Shown piece after piece: positions 17,860 through 26,608 of a DNA stretch of 64,000 nt. Position 1 is the first letter of the stretch; each line of letters begins with the position of its first letter. The position numbers and the translations under genes were made by a program. The stretch comes from Cyanobium gracile PCC 6307 (lineage in GTDB: Bacteria; Cyanobacteriota; Cyanobacteriia; PCC-6307; Cyanobiaceae), in assembly GCF_000316515.1 (NCBI RefSeq), contig NC_019675.1, positions 992,001 through 1,056,000 of the forward strand, given 5' to 3'. The notes under the pieces were generated by a model. That model made no database searches. It saw only the letters and a program-made list of their open reading frames with translations, and was not told the origin of the DNA.

Positions 17860-19140
17860 CTAGGGGCCGCCGCCCGACGGGCGGCCCATGACGGCCAGGA
17901 AAGGGGACGGATCCTGGTCGCGCCGATGTTGCAGCGGGATCGGTTCCCCTGCCGCCGAGGGTTCTGCCGGATCGAGGCGGGCGGTGGACTCCAGGGAACG
18001 CCGCAGCAGGCGGGCCGCGTGCAGCGGCATGTCCCGGGGCACGCTGATGCGATCCCGCAGGTAACGCAGGCCACGGGCCGAACCGGGGGGAGGGGGACAG
18101 TCCTGGCCCGTGATCAGCCGGGTGAGGGCGCAGCGCAACGGCCGCTCGAACCCCTCGGCTCCGAAGGGATTGCGCGCCAGGAGGGGCCCTCGGTGCCGGA
18201 GCACCCGGGCCAGGGCCACGGAGGCCGCGTCAGCCGGCTCGCTCTGGCTGGTTTCGGGGTCGGACCCGGGTGGCGCCACGATCGGCCAGGGCCCGGCATC
18301 GATCCTCTCGGCCAGATCCCGCTGCTCGCCGCTGCCGCTGGCATAACAGCCCCCCATCTGGGGAGGCAGATCATGGGCGTGAGTGTGGAAATCGCTCTGG
18401 GTGCCGAGGTAGGTGGAGCGCTGCTCGAGGGCCCGGAACCAGCGATCGATGGCCGGATGGCACTGTCGCAGCAGGTAGCCCTTGTAGTAGGCCAGGCTGG
18501 CATTCATGCGCTCGACGTAGGGCACGAAGATCAGATCCACGGTCCCCAGCTCCCCGAGCAGGAACGCTCCCGGCTCGGCGTCGAGGGCGGTCGCGAAACG
18601 CTCGGCCCAGCGGTCGAAGCCCTCCCGCCCACGGGCCTCCTCGGCGGCCCCCCGGGCCGGGACGCAGAGCCACTGGCACCAGGCCCGGAACAGCTGACGC
18701 TCCAGCTGGCGCAGCGGCAGGGCCCGGGAGGACTGCATCGCCTCCCCCAGGGGACCGAAGCTCTGCTCGAGGGCCTCGAGGATGCGGTCGCTCTCGGTGA
18801 TCAACCGACCATCCAGCTCCAGGGCCGGCAACATGCCGCTGGGCACCCGCTCGGTGTACCAGGGCTCCTTTTGCCCATAGCAGAACATCGTCACCTTGCG
18901 GATCCGATAGGGAACCCGCTTCTCCTCCAGCCACAGCCAGACCTTCTGGCAGTAAGGACACCAGGCGTGGTGGTCGCGGTACAGCGTGACCCGGACTTCC
19001 GCCTCCGGGCGCCCGAACAGCCGCAACTGGGCCTGGGGGCTGGCGGGACCGGCCGTTCGATCGCTCGGCAGCGGGCTGGCCGCCAGGGCCAGCGCACCCC
19101 AGTCCATCGGCTCGAGAGGCATGGTTTCGGAGCCGGCCAT
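17860..19140 (-). CDS. Glutathione S-transferase family protein
   Basis: A 426-residue cytosolic protein with an N-terminal thioredoxin-like domain bearing a CPYC redox motif ([19 protein letters not shown], about residue 60), followed by the GST helical domain ([20 protein letters not shown], then an all-alpha stretch to about residue 260). The final 160 residues are a family-specific extension ([20 protein letters not shown]). The length and CPYC motif match the long plant and cyanobacterial GST group rather than classical 210-residue GSTs. Substrate unknown. Divergent from the orphan cpcB. Confidence 0.83.
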   Translation of the reverse strand: MAGSETMPLEPMDWGALALAASPLPSDRTAGPASPQAQLRLFGRPEAEVRVTLYRDHHAWCPYCQKVWLWLEEKRVPYRIRKVTMFCYGQKEPWYTERVPSGMLPALELDGRLITESDRILEALEQSFGPLGEAMQSSRALPLRQLERQLFRAWCQWLCVPARGAAEEARGREGFDRWAERFATALDAEPGAFLLGELGTVDLIFVPYVERMNASLAYYKGYLLRQCHPAIDRWFRALEQRSTYLGTQSDFHTHAHDLPPQMGGCYASGSGEQRDLAERIDAGPWPIVAPPGSDPETSQSEPADAASVALARVLRHRGPLLARNPFGAEGFERPLRCALTRLITGQDCPPPPGSARGLRYLRDRISVPRDMPLHAARLLRRSLESTARLDPAEPSAAGEPIPLQHRRDQDPSPFLAVMGRPSGGGP

Positions 19141-19259
19141 GCGCTGGGGCGAGGGCCATCCACCCTAGTCAGGACGCCAGGGGCGCTTCCTCCGGCGCGC
19201 TCGCACCACCAGGGGCTGCGAATCTAAAGTTCACTCCTCCACGCTTCCCAGCAGCCCCC

Positions 19260-19778
19260 ATGTTCGACGCCTTCACCAAGCTCGTCGCCCAAGCCGACGC
19301 CCGCGGCGAATTCCTCAGCCCCGGCCAGATCGATGCCCTGGGAGCGATGGTGGCCGAGAGCAACAAGCGGATGGACACGGTCAACCGCATCACCTCGAAC
19401 GCCTCCAAGATCGTCACCAACGCCGCCCGCGACCTGTTCGATCAGCAGCCCGCCCTCATTGCCCCCGGCGGCAACGCCTACACCCACCGCCGCATGGCCG
19501 CCTGCCTGCGCGACATGGAGATCGTGCTGCGCTACATCACCTATGCGATCTTCACCGGCGACGCCTCCGTGCTCGAGGACCGCTGCCTCAACGGCCTGCG
19601 GGAGACCTACCTGGCCCTTGGCGTGCCCGGTGCCTCCGTGGCCGAAGGGATTCGCAAGATGAAGGACGCCGCCATCGCGATCGCCAATGATCGCAACGGG
19701 ATCACCCCCGGTGACTGCTCCGCCCTGATGTCCGAGGTGGGCACCTACTTCGACCGCGCCGCCGCCGCCGTCGCCTGA
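19260..19778 (+). CDS. cpcB: C-phycocyanin beta subunit, orphan copy
   Basis: A 172-residue phycocyanin beta chain, a component of phycobilisome rods. Both bilin-binding cysteines are present (Cys in [13 protein letters not shown] and in GDCSALMSE), as is the asparagine that is normally methylated (GGNAYTHRR). Full length with good codon use, so it should be functional. Unusually, no cpcA follows; the transcript ends at a strong terminator 25 bases after the stop, and the next gene is amt. The paralogue at 29580-30101 has its cpcA partner. This copy must share an alpha subunit made elsewhere or act as a variant rod subunit. Confidence 0.96.
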   Translation: MFDAFTKLVAQADARGEFLSPGQIDALGAMVAESNKRMDTVNRITSNASKIVTNAARDLFDQQPALIAPGGNAYTHRRMAACLRDMEIVLRYITYAIFTGDASVLEDRCLNGLRETYLALGVPGASVAEGIRKMKDAAIAIANDRNGITPGDCSALMSEVGTYFDRAAAAVA

Positions 19779-19802
19779 GTCGGGTCTGCCATCCACCATC
19801 CC

Positions 19803-19828
19803 GCCGGGGCCAAGCCCCGGCTTTTTTT
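19803..19828 (+). terminator. Rho-independent terminator of orphan cpcB
   Basis: GCCGGGGC and GCCCCGGC form a perfect 8-base stem with loop CAA, followed by seven T. It isolates cpcB from the amt gene. Confidence 0.9.
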
Positions 19829-19857
19829 ATGACCATTCACTGGTGGGAGGGCTTGTT

Positions 19858-19873
19858 TGTTCGATTGGCTACA
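19858..19873 (+). promoter_or_regulatory. Near-consensus NtcA box before amt
   Basis: TGTT-N8-TACA matches the NtcA consensus TGTA-N8-TACA with one mismatch. It lies 67 bases before the amt start, in the 111-base gap after the cpcB terminator. This fits activation of amt-glnB under nitrogen limitation. I could not place a convincing TAN3T -10 element 22 bases downstream. Confidence 0.55.
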
Positions 19874-19939
19874 TAGCCATCCTTCCCCTGCGTTGAGGGT
19901 GAATTTGGCCTTTTCCAAGGTTCCACCCCCCCTTTTCCG

Positions 19940-21409
19940 ATGCAGGGATCTCCGACTGGTGCATCGTCGTCATCCGCGCCATCCGCGCCATCCGCACTGA
20001 CGACCTTCGATCGCCTCCGCAGCCGTTGCCTGGTTGGGCTACAGGATCAACGACTGCGGAGCATCGCCTTCCTTCTGCTGGCGCTGGGGGCCGGCATCGG
20101 TCCGCTGCTGGCCGGCTCGGCCCGGGCGGCCCTGACCATGGCCCCCACCGACGGGGCCGACACCCTGCTGATGCTGGTGGGTTCGGCCCTGGTCCTTTTG
20201 ATGACCCCGGGCCTGGCCTTTTTCTACGGAGGGTTCACCCGTTCCAAGAACGTGCTGAACTGCATGATGATGAGCTTCTTCCTGATGGGGCTCATCGGCG
20301 TTCTCTGGGTGGTGCTGGGGTACAGCCTGGCCTTCGACGTCGGCTTCGGCAGCCCCTTCATCGGTGGGCTGGGGTCGATGTTTCTCCATGGGGTCGGCGG
20401 TGAACTCGGCGACCAGCCCCTGGCGGCCGGCTTCCCGATCAGTGCCACATCCTTCGCCCTGTTCCAGGGCATGTTCGCGATCATCACGCCAGCCCTGATT
20501 TCCGGGGCCCTGGTGGAGCGCGTCAGTTTCAAGGCCTGGTTCTGGTTCTGCCTGCTCTGGAGCCTGCTGATTTATTCCCCCATGGCGAAGATGGTGTGGG
20601 GTGGAGGCTTCATCGGTCCGTTCGGAACGATCGGCGCGATCGATTTCGCCGGCGGCACCGTGGTTCACATCGCTTCCGGCGTCGCGGCCCTGGTGGCGGC
20701 GGCCATCATCGGCCCACGCACCACCTGGCCCAATAACAAGCGTCCGCCTCACAACGTCCCCTTCATCCTGCTGGGAGCGGGTCTGCTCTGGTTCGGCTGG
20801 TTCGGCTTCAACGGGGCCAGCATGTTTGCCTCCAAGACGGCGGGGTACCCTTTCCTCACCACCACCACCTCCGCCTCCGCCGCCCTGCTCACTTGGTGCA
20901 TGATCGAATGGATCAAGGACGGCAAACCCACGGCCGTGGGAGCCTCCACCGGTGCCGTTGCCGGCCTGGTGGGCATCACCCCGGCCGCAGGCTTCGTCTA
21001 CATGGAGCAATCGCTCCTGATCGGCATCCTCACGGCAGCCGCCTGCTTCATCGCCGTGCGGGTCAAGGCCGCCATCCAGTTCGACGACTCGCTGGACACC
21101 TTCATGCTTCACGGCGTGGGCGGGACCGTGGGCGCTCTGCTGACCGGGATTCTCGCTTCCAGGACCCTTGTGCCCGCGGATTACTTCCCGTTGTCGGCCA
21201 AGATCCTTGAGGAATCAGGAAACTTCGGCCTGTTCATCGCCCAGCTCAAAGCCGTAATCCTCACCTATGGATTTGTCGCGCTGGGTACGGCTATTATTCT
21301 ATGGATTCTCGGTGCCCTGATGCCCCTGCGCGTCAGCATCGAAGAGGAAGAGCGCGGTCTCGACTTCGTGGCTCACGGGGAAGAGGCGTACGATCCAATG
21401 ACCAACTGA
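19940..21409 (+). CDS. amt: Ammonium transporter
   Basis: A 489-residue Amt/MEP channel protein of the inner membrane. The N-terminus has a Ser/Ala-rich leader and a signal-like hydrophobic segment ending near ARAALT, then eleven membrane spans. The conserved pore residues are visible: Asp in AIDFAGGTVVH, the first pore His in the same segment, and the second in DTFMLHGVGGTVGALL. The cytoplasmic tail (EEEERGLDFVAHGEEAYD) is the usual acidic end. A PII gene follows by 13 bases, the classic amt-glnK arrangement in which PII plugs the channel. A near-consensus NtcA box lies upstream. Confidence 0.96.
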   Translation: MQGSPTGASSSSAPSAPSALTTFDRLRSRCLVGLQDQRLRSIAFLLLALGAGIGPLLAGSARAALTMAPTDGADTLLMLVGSALVLLMTPGLAFFYGGFTRSKNVLNCMMMSFFLMGLIGVLWVVLGYSLAFDVGFGSPFIGGLGSMFLHGVGGELGDQPLAAGFPISATSFALFQGMFAIITPALISGALVERVSFKAWFWFCLLWSLLIYSPMAKMVWGGGFIGPFGTIGAIDFAGGTVVHIASGVAALVAAAIIGPRTTWPNNKRPPHNVPFILLGAGLLWFGWFGFNGASMFASKTAGYPFLTTTTSASAALLTWCMIEWIKDGKPTAVGASTGAVAGLVGITPAAGFVYMEQSLLIGILTAAACFIAVRVKAAIQFDDSLDTFMLHGVGGTVGALLTGILASRTLVPADYFPLSAKILEESGNFGLFIAQLKAVILTYGFVALGTAIILWILGALMPLRVSIEEEERGLDFVAHGEEAYDPMTN

Positions 21410-21422
21410 AGACAAACCTTCC

Positions 21423-21761
21423 ATGAAAATGATCACGGCCATGGTCCGCCCCTCCAAGGTGGATGCCATCAAGACAGCCCTCGTCGCCCTTGACATCATC
21501 GGGATGACGGTCACCGACTCCCGTGGATTCGGTCGCCAGAAAGGCCAGGTTGAGCGCTACCGGGGAACGGAGTTCACCGTTGAGTTCCTTCCCAAGGCGA
21601 GGATTGAGATCGTCGTCCCCTCCGCCAAGCTGGACGCGGCGATCGCCGCCATCACCGAAGCGGCCCACACCGGTGAAATCGGCGACGGCAAGCTCTTCGT
21701 CACCCCGGTTGAATCGGTGATCCGGATCCGCACCGGCGAATCCGGCGAATCCACCCTCTGA
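21423..21761 (+). CDS. glnK: PII signalling protein, GlnK-like, lacking Ser49 and Tyr51
   Basis: A 112-residue PII trimer subunit that would read 2-oxoglutarate and ATP/ADP and gate Amt. The fold motifs are normal: GFGRQKGQ, Walker-like HTGEIGDGKLFV and C-terminal IRIRTGES. The T-loop reads ERYRGTEF, so position 49 is Thr instead of the phosphorylated Ser of cyanobacterial GlnB, and position 51 is Phe instead of the uridylylated Tyr. It therefore cannot carry the Tyr modification, and phosphorylation would need to act on Thr. This plus its place after amt marks it as a dedicated GlnK-type paralogue; the canonical glnB is presumably elsewhere. A strong terminator follows. Confidence 0.93.
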   Translation: MKMITAMVRPSKVDAIKTALVALDIIGMTVTDSRGFGRQKGQVERYRGTEFTVEFLPKARIEIVVPSAKLDAAIAAITEAAHTGEIGDGKLFVTPVESVIRIRTGESGESTL

Positions 21762-21798
21762 GCCACAGCCGCCGGCAGCGGCGCCCCCCCCCCAACCG

Positions 21799-21828
21799 GA
21801 GCTGGCCATCGCGGTCAGCTCTTTTTTT
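21799..21828 (+). terminator. Rho-independent terminator of amt-PII operon
   Basis: GAGCTGGCC pairs with GGTCAGCTC around ATCGC, then seven T. A run of ten C at 21784-21793 sits just before it. Confidence 0.87.
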
Positions 21829-21935
21829 GGGTTCCTGACACGGAGGTCCCACACACCTTGAAGGGGGTCCTGCGGGATTGCGCTGTCCGCCGCCCTGGCC
21901 ATCGGCCAGGATTTCCGGACACGTCGTCGCCGGCC

Positions 21936-22658
21936 ATGGAGCAGCCCCGCACCCTGCTGATCAGCGGCGCCAGCCGGGGCATCGGCCGGGCGATCGCAGA
22001 ACGGGCCCTGGCCGAGGGCCATCGGCTCAGCCTCGGCCTGCGCGATCCCACCGCCCTGCCGGAGGGCCCGCTCCGGCAGGCCGCCAACCGGTGGAGCGAC
22101 CGGCTCTTCGTGCATCCCTATGAGGCGCGCGACCCCGACCAGGCGACGGCCTGGGTGGCGGCGACGCTGGCCCGGTTCGGGGCGATCGACGGGGTGATCC
22201 ACTGCGCCGGCCTGTTCTCCCGGGTGGGCCTGCTGTTCGCGCCCGGCGGCGAGCAGGAGATCGAGGACTTGTGGCGCGTGAATCTGATGGGTCCCTGGTG
22301 GCTCACCCGGGCCGCCTGGCCGGCGCTGGTGGCCAGTGGCGACGGACGGGTGATCACCCTGGTGTCGATGAGCGGCCAGCGGGTGAAGGGTTCCCTGGCG
22401 GCCTATCCCTGCAGCAAGTTCGCCCTGATGGCCCTGTGCCAGTCGATGCGCAACGAGGGCTGGGACGCCGGGATCCGGGTGACGGCGATCTGCCCGGGCT
22501 GGGTCAACACCGCCATGGCCTCCCAGGTGACGGCCCTGCCCGCCGACGCCATGACCCAGCCCGAGGACCTGGCCGCCCTCACCGCGCAGCTGCTGCGACT
22601 GCCCGCCAGCGCCGTTCCCTTCGAGCTGAAGATCAACTGCGTGCTGGAACCCTGCTGA
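21936..22658 (+). CDS. Short-chain dehydrogenase/reductase
   Basis: A 240-residue classical SDR. The cofactor site is LLISGASRGIGRAIAER, the structural motif IHCAGLF replaces NNAG, and the catalytic residues are Ser in TLVSMSGQRVKG and the Tyr-Lys pair in YPCSKFALMAL. Start ATG 21936; upstream in-frame codons overlap non-conserved sequence. Convergent with hemN, six bases between stops. Substrate unknown. Confidence 0.9.
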   Translation: MEQPRTLLISGASRGIGRAIAERALAEGHRLSLGLRDPTALPEGPLRQAANRWSDRLFVHPYEARDPDQATAWVAATLARFGAIDGVIHCAGLFSRVGLLFAPGGEQEIEDLWRVNLMGPWWLTRAAWPALVASGDGRVITLVSMSGQRVKGSLAAYPCSKFALMALCQSMRNEGWDAGIRVTAICPGWVNTAMASQVTALPADAMTQPEDLAALTAQLLRLPASAVPFELKINCVLEPC

Positions 22659-22664
22659 GGCCGC

Positions 22665-24035
22665 TCAGATCAGCCGCGAGCCGGAGGCCGCCTGGCGCTG
22701 GGAGGGATCGAACACCGCCGCCACGGTGCGGATCAGCCAGCGGCCCGAGGCGGTGACCACCACCAGGCCGCGGCCATCGGCCCGGCTGAGCCGCACCAGT
22801 CCGTCCTCGGCCAGGGCCTCGAGGGCGGCCCACTCGGCGGCGTAGCGCTCCGGATCGATCGCGACCCGGAACTGGCACATCACCTCGCGGATCAGCTCCC
22901 GCCGCTCCAGCACCTCCGGATCCCGCACCACCAGCCCCCGCTCCACCGGCAGCTGGCCGGCGGCGATGCTGGCGGCGTAGGCCTTGAGATCCCGCTGGTT
23001 CTGGCTGAAGAGGCCGGGGAACTGGCTGATGGCCGTGGGGCCCACCCCCAGCAGCTCCAGCTCCCCGCCGGTGGTGTAGCCCTGGAAGTTGCGGTGCAGG
23101 CGCCCCTGGCGGGCGGCCAGGGCCAGGCTGTCGCCCGAGAGGGCGTAGTGATCCATGCCGATGGCGTCGTAGCCGCAGCCGCCCAGGCGGGCGGCGGCAC
23201 TGTCGAGCATCTGCAGCCGCTGGCGCTGGCTGGGCAGATCCTCCGCCGCGATCCGGCGCTGCAGGGGCAGCTGCTCGGGCAGGTAGGCAAAGGAGAACAG
23301 GGACACCCGGTCGGGGCGCAGGTCCTGCACCAGGGCCAGGGTGGCCTCGAACCGCTCCGGGGTCTGGAGCGGCAGACCGCAGATCAGATCCACGTTGACG
23401 CTGGCGAAACCCGCCTCCCGCATCCAGCCCATGGCCCGGCGCAGCTGGTCCACCGGCACCACCCGGTTCACCGCCTTCTGCACCAGGGGGTCGGCATCCT
23501 GGATGCCGAAGCTGATCCGCGTGAAGCCCAGGCGGCGCAGCTCCATCACATCCTGGCGGCTGAGGGCCTCCGGATTCACCTCGATCGAGGCCTCCAGATC
23601 GCTCTCCAGATCAAAGTGGCGCTCGATCAGTTCCCAGAGGCGCTCGCGCTCGGGGATCGTCAGATAGTTGGGGGTGCCCCCGCCCCAGTGCAGCTGGGCG
23701 AGGCGGCGCCGCTGGGCGGAGTGGCGGCTGATCAGCTCCAGCTCTGCGGCCAGGGCCTCCAGGTAGGGATCCACCACCTTCGAGCCGGCGCGGGTGGTGA
23801 TGCGGTTGCAGCCGCAGAACCAGCAGGCGTTGCGGCAGAAAGGCACATGCACGTAGAGCGACAGCGGCGCGTCGGTGGGGCGGGCCAGCTGGGCCTCCAG
23901 ATCGGCCGAGCTGACGCCCCCGTGGAACGCCGCGGCCGTGGGATAGCTCGTGTAGCGGGGGACGGGCCGGTCGTACTTGAGCAGCAGATCGATCGGGGTG
24001 GTGGGACGCGGGGAAACGGTGGCCGCAGGGGTCAT
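22665..24035 (-). CDS. hemN: Oxygen-independent coproporphyrinogen III oxidase
   Basis: A 456-residue radical SAM enzyme that converts coproporphyrinogen III to protoporphyrinogen IX without oxygen. The cluster motif CRNACWFCGC follows SLYVHVPF near residue 65. HWGGGTPNYL, FGIQDADPLVQKAVNR and NVDLICGLPLQT are hemN signatures, and the C-terminal HemN domain (RRELIREVMCQFRV) is complete. It lies 66 bases downstream of heme oxygenase on the same strand. In Synechocystis a chlAII-ho2-hemN operon is switched on at low oxygen by the MarR-type activator ChlR, and this pair looks like part of that set without chlAII beside it. Confidence 0.95.
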   Translation of the reverse strand: MTPAATVSPRPTTPIDLLLKYDRPVPRYTSYPTAAAFHGGVSSADLEAQLARPTDAPLSLYVHVPFCRNACWFCGCNRITTRAGSKVVDPYLEALAAELELISRHSAQRRRLAQLHWGGGTPNYLTIPERERLWELIERHFDLESDLEASIEVNPEALSRQDVMELRRLGFTRISFGIQDADPLVQKAVNRVVPVDQLRRAMGWMREAGFASVNVDLICGLPLQTPERFEATLALVQDLRPDRVSLFSFAYLPEQLPLQRRIAAEDLPSQRQRLQMLDSAAARLGGCGYDAIGMDHYALSGDSLALAARQGRLHRNFQGYTTGGELELLGVGPTAISQFPGLFSQNQRDLKAYAASIAAGQLPVERGLVVRDPEVLERRELIREVMCQFRVAIDPERYAAEWAALEALAEDGLVRLSRADGRGLVVVTASGRWLIRTVAAVFDPSQRQAASGSRLI

Positions 24036-24101
24036 GGGGAGGGGAGGGGAGTGTGGCGGGAGAAGGGGGCGGCCGGTGCGGCCAGGGGGCGCGCAGGGCG
24101 G

Positions 24102-24791
24102 CTAGGCGGCGAGCTCTCCCAGCTCCGCCAGCAAGCGCTGGGTGTCGTGGAAGGCGATCACCGATTCCTCCAGCAGTTCCAGCTCCTCGTCTTCGCTGAG
24201 GTCCATCCGTTCGAAGGCGTCATGCAGCTCCTGCTTCAGCTCGGGGATGGGGCGCTGAAACTCCCAGAACTGCAGGGGCGGCAGGCCCTGGCCCGCGAGG
24301 ATGGCGTTGGCCTGTGCGGCCAGTTGCTGGCCCCCGGAGAGGTCGCCGCCGTAGCGCACGTAGACGTGGGCCATGAAGCGGTGCGGGGCCTGCTGGGCCA
24401 GGCGCTGCAGATGCTCCAGCCAGATCGTGGCCGCAGCGGAAGCGGGCGTGGCCGGGACGACCGCCAGCTCGGCGATGTCCTGATGCAGGGCCTGGCTGCG
24501 GGCCAGGTCGGCCCAGGGGAAACCCTCGGCTCCCAGGGCGGCGGCGAGCAGGGGCCCCCGGGTCTCGATCAGGTCGTAGCCGGGGGCAAGGGCACGGATC
24601 AGGGCGGCCAGCTGGCGGGGGTGGGCCTGCCCTGCCAGCAGGGACCGGGAGAAGGACATGCCCTCGGCCTGGTGGTGGGCGGCACCGATGCGGCCGTGGA
24701 GCCGGCGCACCCGGGGGCCGAACCCCTTGCGAGCGAGCACATCGGCGGGCCTGGCATGGTCGGAGATGGCGGCAGGGATGGCGGTGGTCAT
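24102..24791 (-). CDS. ho: Heme oxygenase
   Basis: A 229-residue heme oxygenase that opens heme to biliverdin using ferredoxin, feeding phycobilin synthesis. The proximal histidine lies in IGAAHHQAEGMSFSRSL, and the distal helix motif YVRYGGDLSGGQQLAAQ is intact. Its pairing with hemN suggests the low-oxygen isoenzyme (HO2) rather than the housekeeping HO1, but sequence alone does not settle this. ATG 24791 is chosen, since the frame upstream runs into the divergent intergenic region. An inverted repeat at 24855-24879 and a TATAAC-like box lie between it and the divergent small gene. Confidence 0.92.
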   Translation of the reverse strand: MTTAIPAAISDHARPADVLARKGFGPRVRRLHGRIGAAHHQAEGMSFSRSLLAGQAHPRQLAALIRALAPGYDLIETRGPLLAAALGAEGFPWADLARSQALHQDIAELAVVPATPASAAATIWLEHLQRLAQQAPHRFMAHVYVRYGGDLSGGQQLAAQANAILAGQGLPPLQFWEFQRPIPELKQELHDAFERMDLSEDEELELLEESVIAFHDTQRLLAELGELAA

Positions 24792-24854
24792 GGGGAACGG
24801 CGCTGGGGGAAAACGGGCCCGCGAGGGCGCGCTGCTTACGGTATAACGGTACTG

Positions 24855-24879
24855 TTGTTCCATGCTTGTATGGAAACAA
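24855..24879. promoter_or_regulatory. Inverted repeat, candidate operator of heme oxygenase promoter
   Basis: TTGTTCCAT and ATGGAAACAA flank a six-base centre and are inverted repeats apart from one extra base. It lies 64-88 bases upstream of the heme oxygenase start, next to the AT-rich GGTATAACGGTAC at 24840-24852. Position and symmetry suit a MarR-type activator such as ChlR. Confidence 0.4.
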
Positions 24880-24938
24880 TTTCGTTGCAACCGCCGCATC
24901 CACTCCCCACCTCCGTCCCTTCCGCACCCCGCTCCGCC

Positions 24939-25364
24939 ATGTCCACCACCACCCAGGCCCCGCCCGCCGCGCCCCTGCGCTCCCTCTCCTTTCTGGTGGC
25001 CCCAAGGGGCCAGCTCAGCGAGGACGGCCAGCTGCGGGAACTGGTCGAGGAACGCCGCCAGCGCAAGGGCGCGGACGTGGAGCTCTGGTACCTGGGGCCG
25101 GAGCTGGTGGAGGAGCTGCGACTGGCTCAGGCCTTTCGCCATCCCCCTGCGAAAGACCAGAAGCAGACGCGGCCACAGGAGCCCATCGAAGCGATCGTGG
25201 CCGGTGATGCAGCGGTGATCACCTGGCTGCAGCTGCGCTTCGGCGGCTGCGCCGGCAGCCTCGCTCTGCCGGCAGGCTGGCTGCAGGAGCGGGCGGCAGC
25301 ACTGCCTCCCCGGGCGCCGGCCGCCGACACCGCCACCAACACCGCTCGCGCCGCCTGGACCTAG
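24939..25364 (+). CDS. Hypothetical protein divergent from heme oxygenase
   Basis: A 141-residue protein with a folded-looking middle (RQRKGADVELWYLGPELVEE, EAIVAGDAAVITWLQLRFGG) between Thr/Pro/Ala-rich ends. It has no recognisable domain, no membrane segment and two Cys. The middle part reads like a conserved picocyanobacterial protein. ATG 24939 is preferred since the frame upstream crosses the heme oxygenase control region. Confidence 0.6.
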   Translation: MSTTTQAPPAAPLRSLSFLVAPRGQLSEDGQLRELVEERRQRKGADVELWYLGPELVEELRLAQAFRHPPAKDQKQTRPQEPIEAIVAGDAAVITWLQLRFGGCAGSLALPAGWLQERAAALPPRAPAADTATNTARAAWT

Positions 25365-25567
25365 AGGAGGAATCCCGGCGCCGGGGGCGTCCGGCCGTTG
25401 GCCTCGGGGAACACCCCCAGCGGTGGTCCCGGGGCCGTGACAGCAACGCTCGCCGGTGTTTCCGTTGGGCTGACGGCCTGATTCCCAGGGCGGAGGCGCA
25501 GTGAACCCAACGGCAACGAACCCAATCGCAGCGACCCGTTCGAGCCACCCCCAGGCCCCTGCCGCCG

Positions 25568-26608
25568 GTGCCTGATCTCACCCCGGCCGTCGGCGACGCC
25601 TCCGCCGCCCCTTTCTGCAACCTGCTGCTGCCCACCGGCGCCCAGGCGCGGGGGCGCACCCTCCCCGGCCGCAAGGTCGTGATCGTGGGCTGCGGCGCCG
25701 TGGGCATGGCCTGCGCCGTGGCGATCCTGCATCGGGGCTGCCAGGAGGAGCTGGTGCTGGTGGATGTGGCCCACGACCGGCTGGAGGGGGAAGTGATGGA
25801 CCTCTGCCATGGCCTGCCGTTCCTGCCCCGCACCGACCTGCGGGCCGGGAGCGTGGAGGAGGAGGGACGGGATGCCGATCTGGTCGTGATCACCGCCGGT
25901 GTGGCCCAGCAGCCGGGCCAGTCGCGGCGGGAGCTGATCGAACGCAATGCGGCCCTGTTCCGCAAGCTCGTGCCGCCGATCGCCCTCCATTGCCCCCGGG
26001 CGGTGCTGCTGGTGGTGAGCAATCCGGTGGATGTGCTCACCCACATCGCCGGCCAGCTGAGCGGCTTCCCCGCCCACCGGGTGATCGGCTCGGGCACCGT
26101 GCTCGATTCCGCCCGCTTCCGCATGGCCATCAGTCGCCGGCTGGGGATCGATCCCCACGACGTCCAGGCCTGGGTGATCGGCGAACACGGCGATTCGGAG
26201 GTGCCGGTGTGGAGCCGGGTGGTGGTGGCTGGCTCGGGGCTGGTGGATGGGGGCTGGGAAGGCAGCCGCACCCTGGCGGATCCTGAGCTTCAGGAGCTGT
26301 TCCATGACGAGGTGCGCCAGGCCGCCGACGCGATCATCCGGCTCAAGGGCAGCACCTCCTGGGCGATCGGGCTGGCCACTGCCGAGATCGTCGAGGCGGT
26401 GCTGCGCAGCAAGGACCAGATGCTCACCGTGAGCAGCCGCAGCCACGGCCATTACGGCCTGCCCGATGTCTGCCTCAGCCTGCCCACGATCGTCAACGAC
26501 AGCGGCGCCGCCGCCCTGGTGCAGATGGCCCTGACCGAGAAGGAGATGGGGCAGCTGCGCCACAGCGCCGAGGTGCTGCGGGGCATGCTCGATGAGGCGG
26601 GATTCTGA
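25568..26608 (+). CDS. ldh: L-lactate dehydrogenase
   Basis: A 346-residue NAD-dependent 2-hydroxyacid dehydrogenase of the LDH/MDH superfamily. The Rossmann motif VVIVGCGAVGMACAVAIL is near residue 37. The specificity loop GVAQQPGQSRREL has Gln at the position that is Gln in LDH and Arg in MDH, so lactate/pyruvate is favoured. The catalytic pair is in LDSARFRMAI (Arg) and VIGEHGDSEVPVWS (His). Start GTG 25568; the first 30 residues are an extra N-terminal arm. It would regenerate NAD in dark fermentation of glycogen, for which glgP is at 55.3 kb. The 203 bases upstream show no clear promoter. Confidence 0.9.
   Translation: MPDLTPAVGDASAAPFCNLLLPTGAQARGRTLPGRKVVIVGCGAVGMACAVAILHRGCQEELVLVDVAHDRLEGEVMDLCHGLPFLPRTDLRAGSVEEEGRDADLVVITAGVAQQPGQSRRELIERNAALFRKLVPPIALHCPRAVLLVVSNPVDVLTHIAGQLSGFPAHRVIGSGTVLDSARFRMAISRRLGIDPHDVQAWVIGEHGDSEVPVWSRVVVAGSGLVDGGWEGSRTLADPELQELFHDEVRQAADAIIRLKGSTSWAIGLATAEIVEAVLRSKDQMLTVSSRSHGHYGLPDVCLSLPTIVNDSGAAALVQMALTEKEMGQLRHSAEVLRGMLDEAGF

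Noticed and set aside
21784..21793. Run of ten C after the PII gene
   Set aside because: Outside coding sequence and next to a normal terminator; may vary in length or be a sequencing artefact, with no function implied.
24836..24850. Shared CTTAC(C)GGTATA sequence before heme oxygenase and cysA (62723-62734)
   Set aside because: Short and built around a -10-like core; two occurrences in 64 kb do not show a common regulator.
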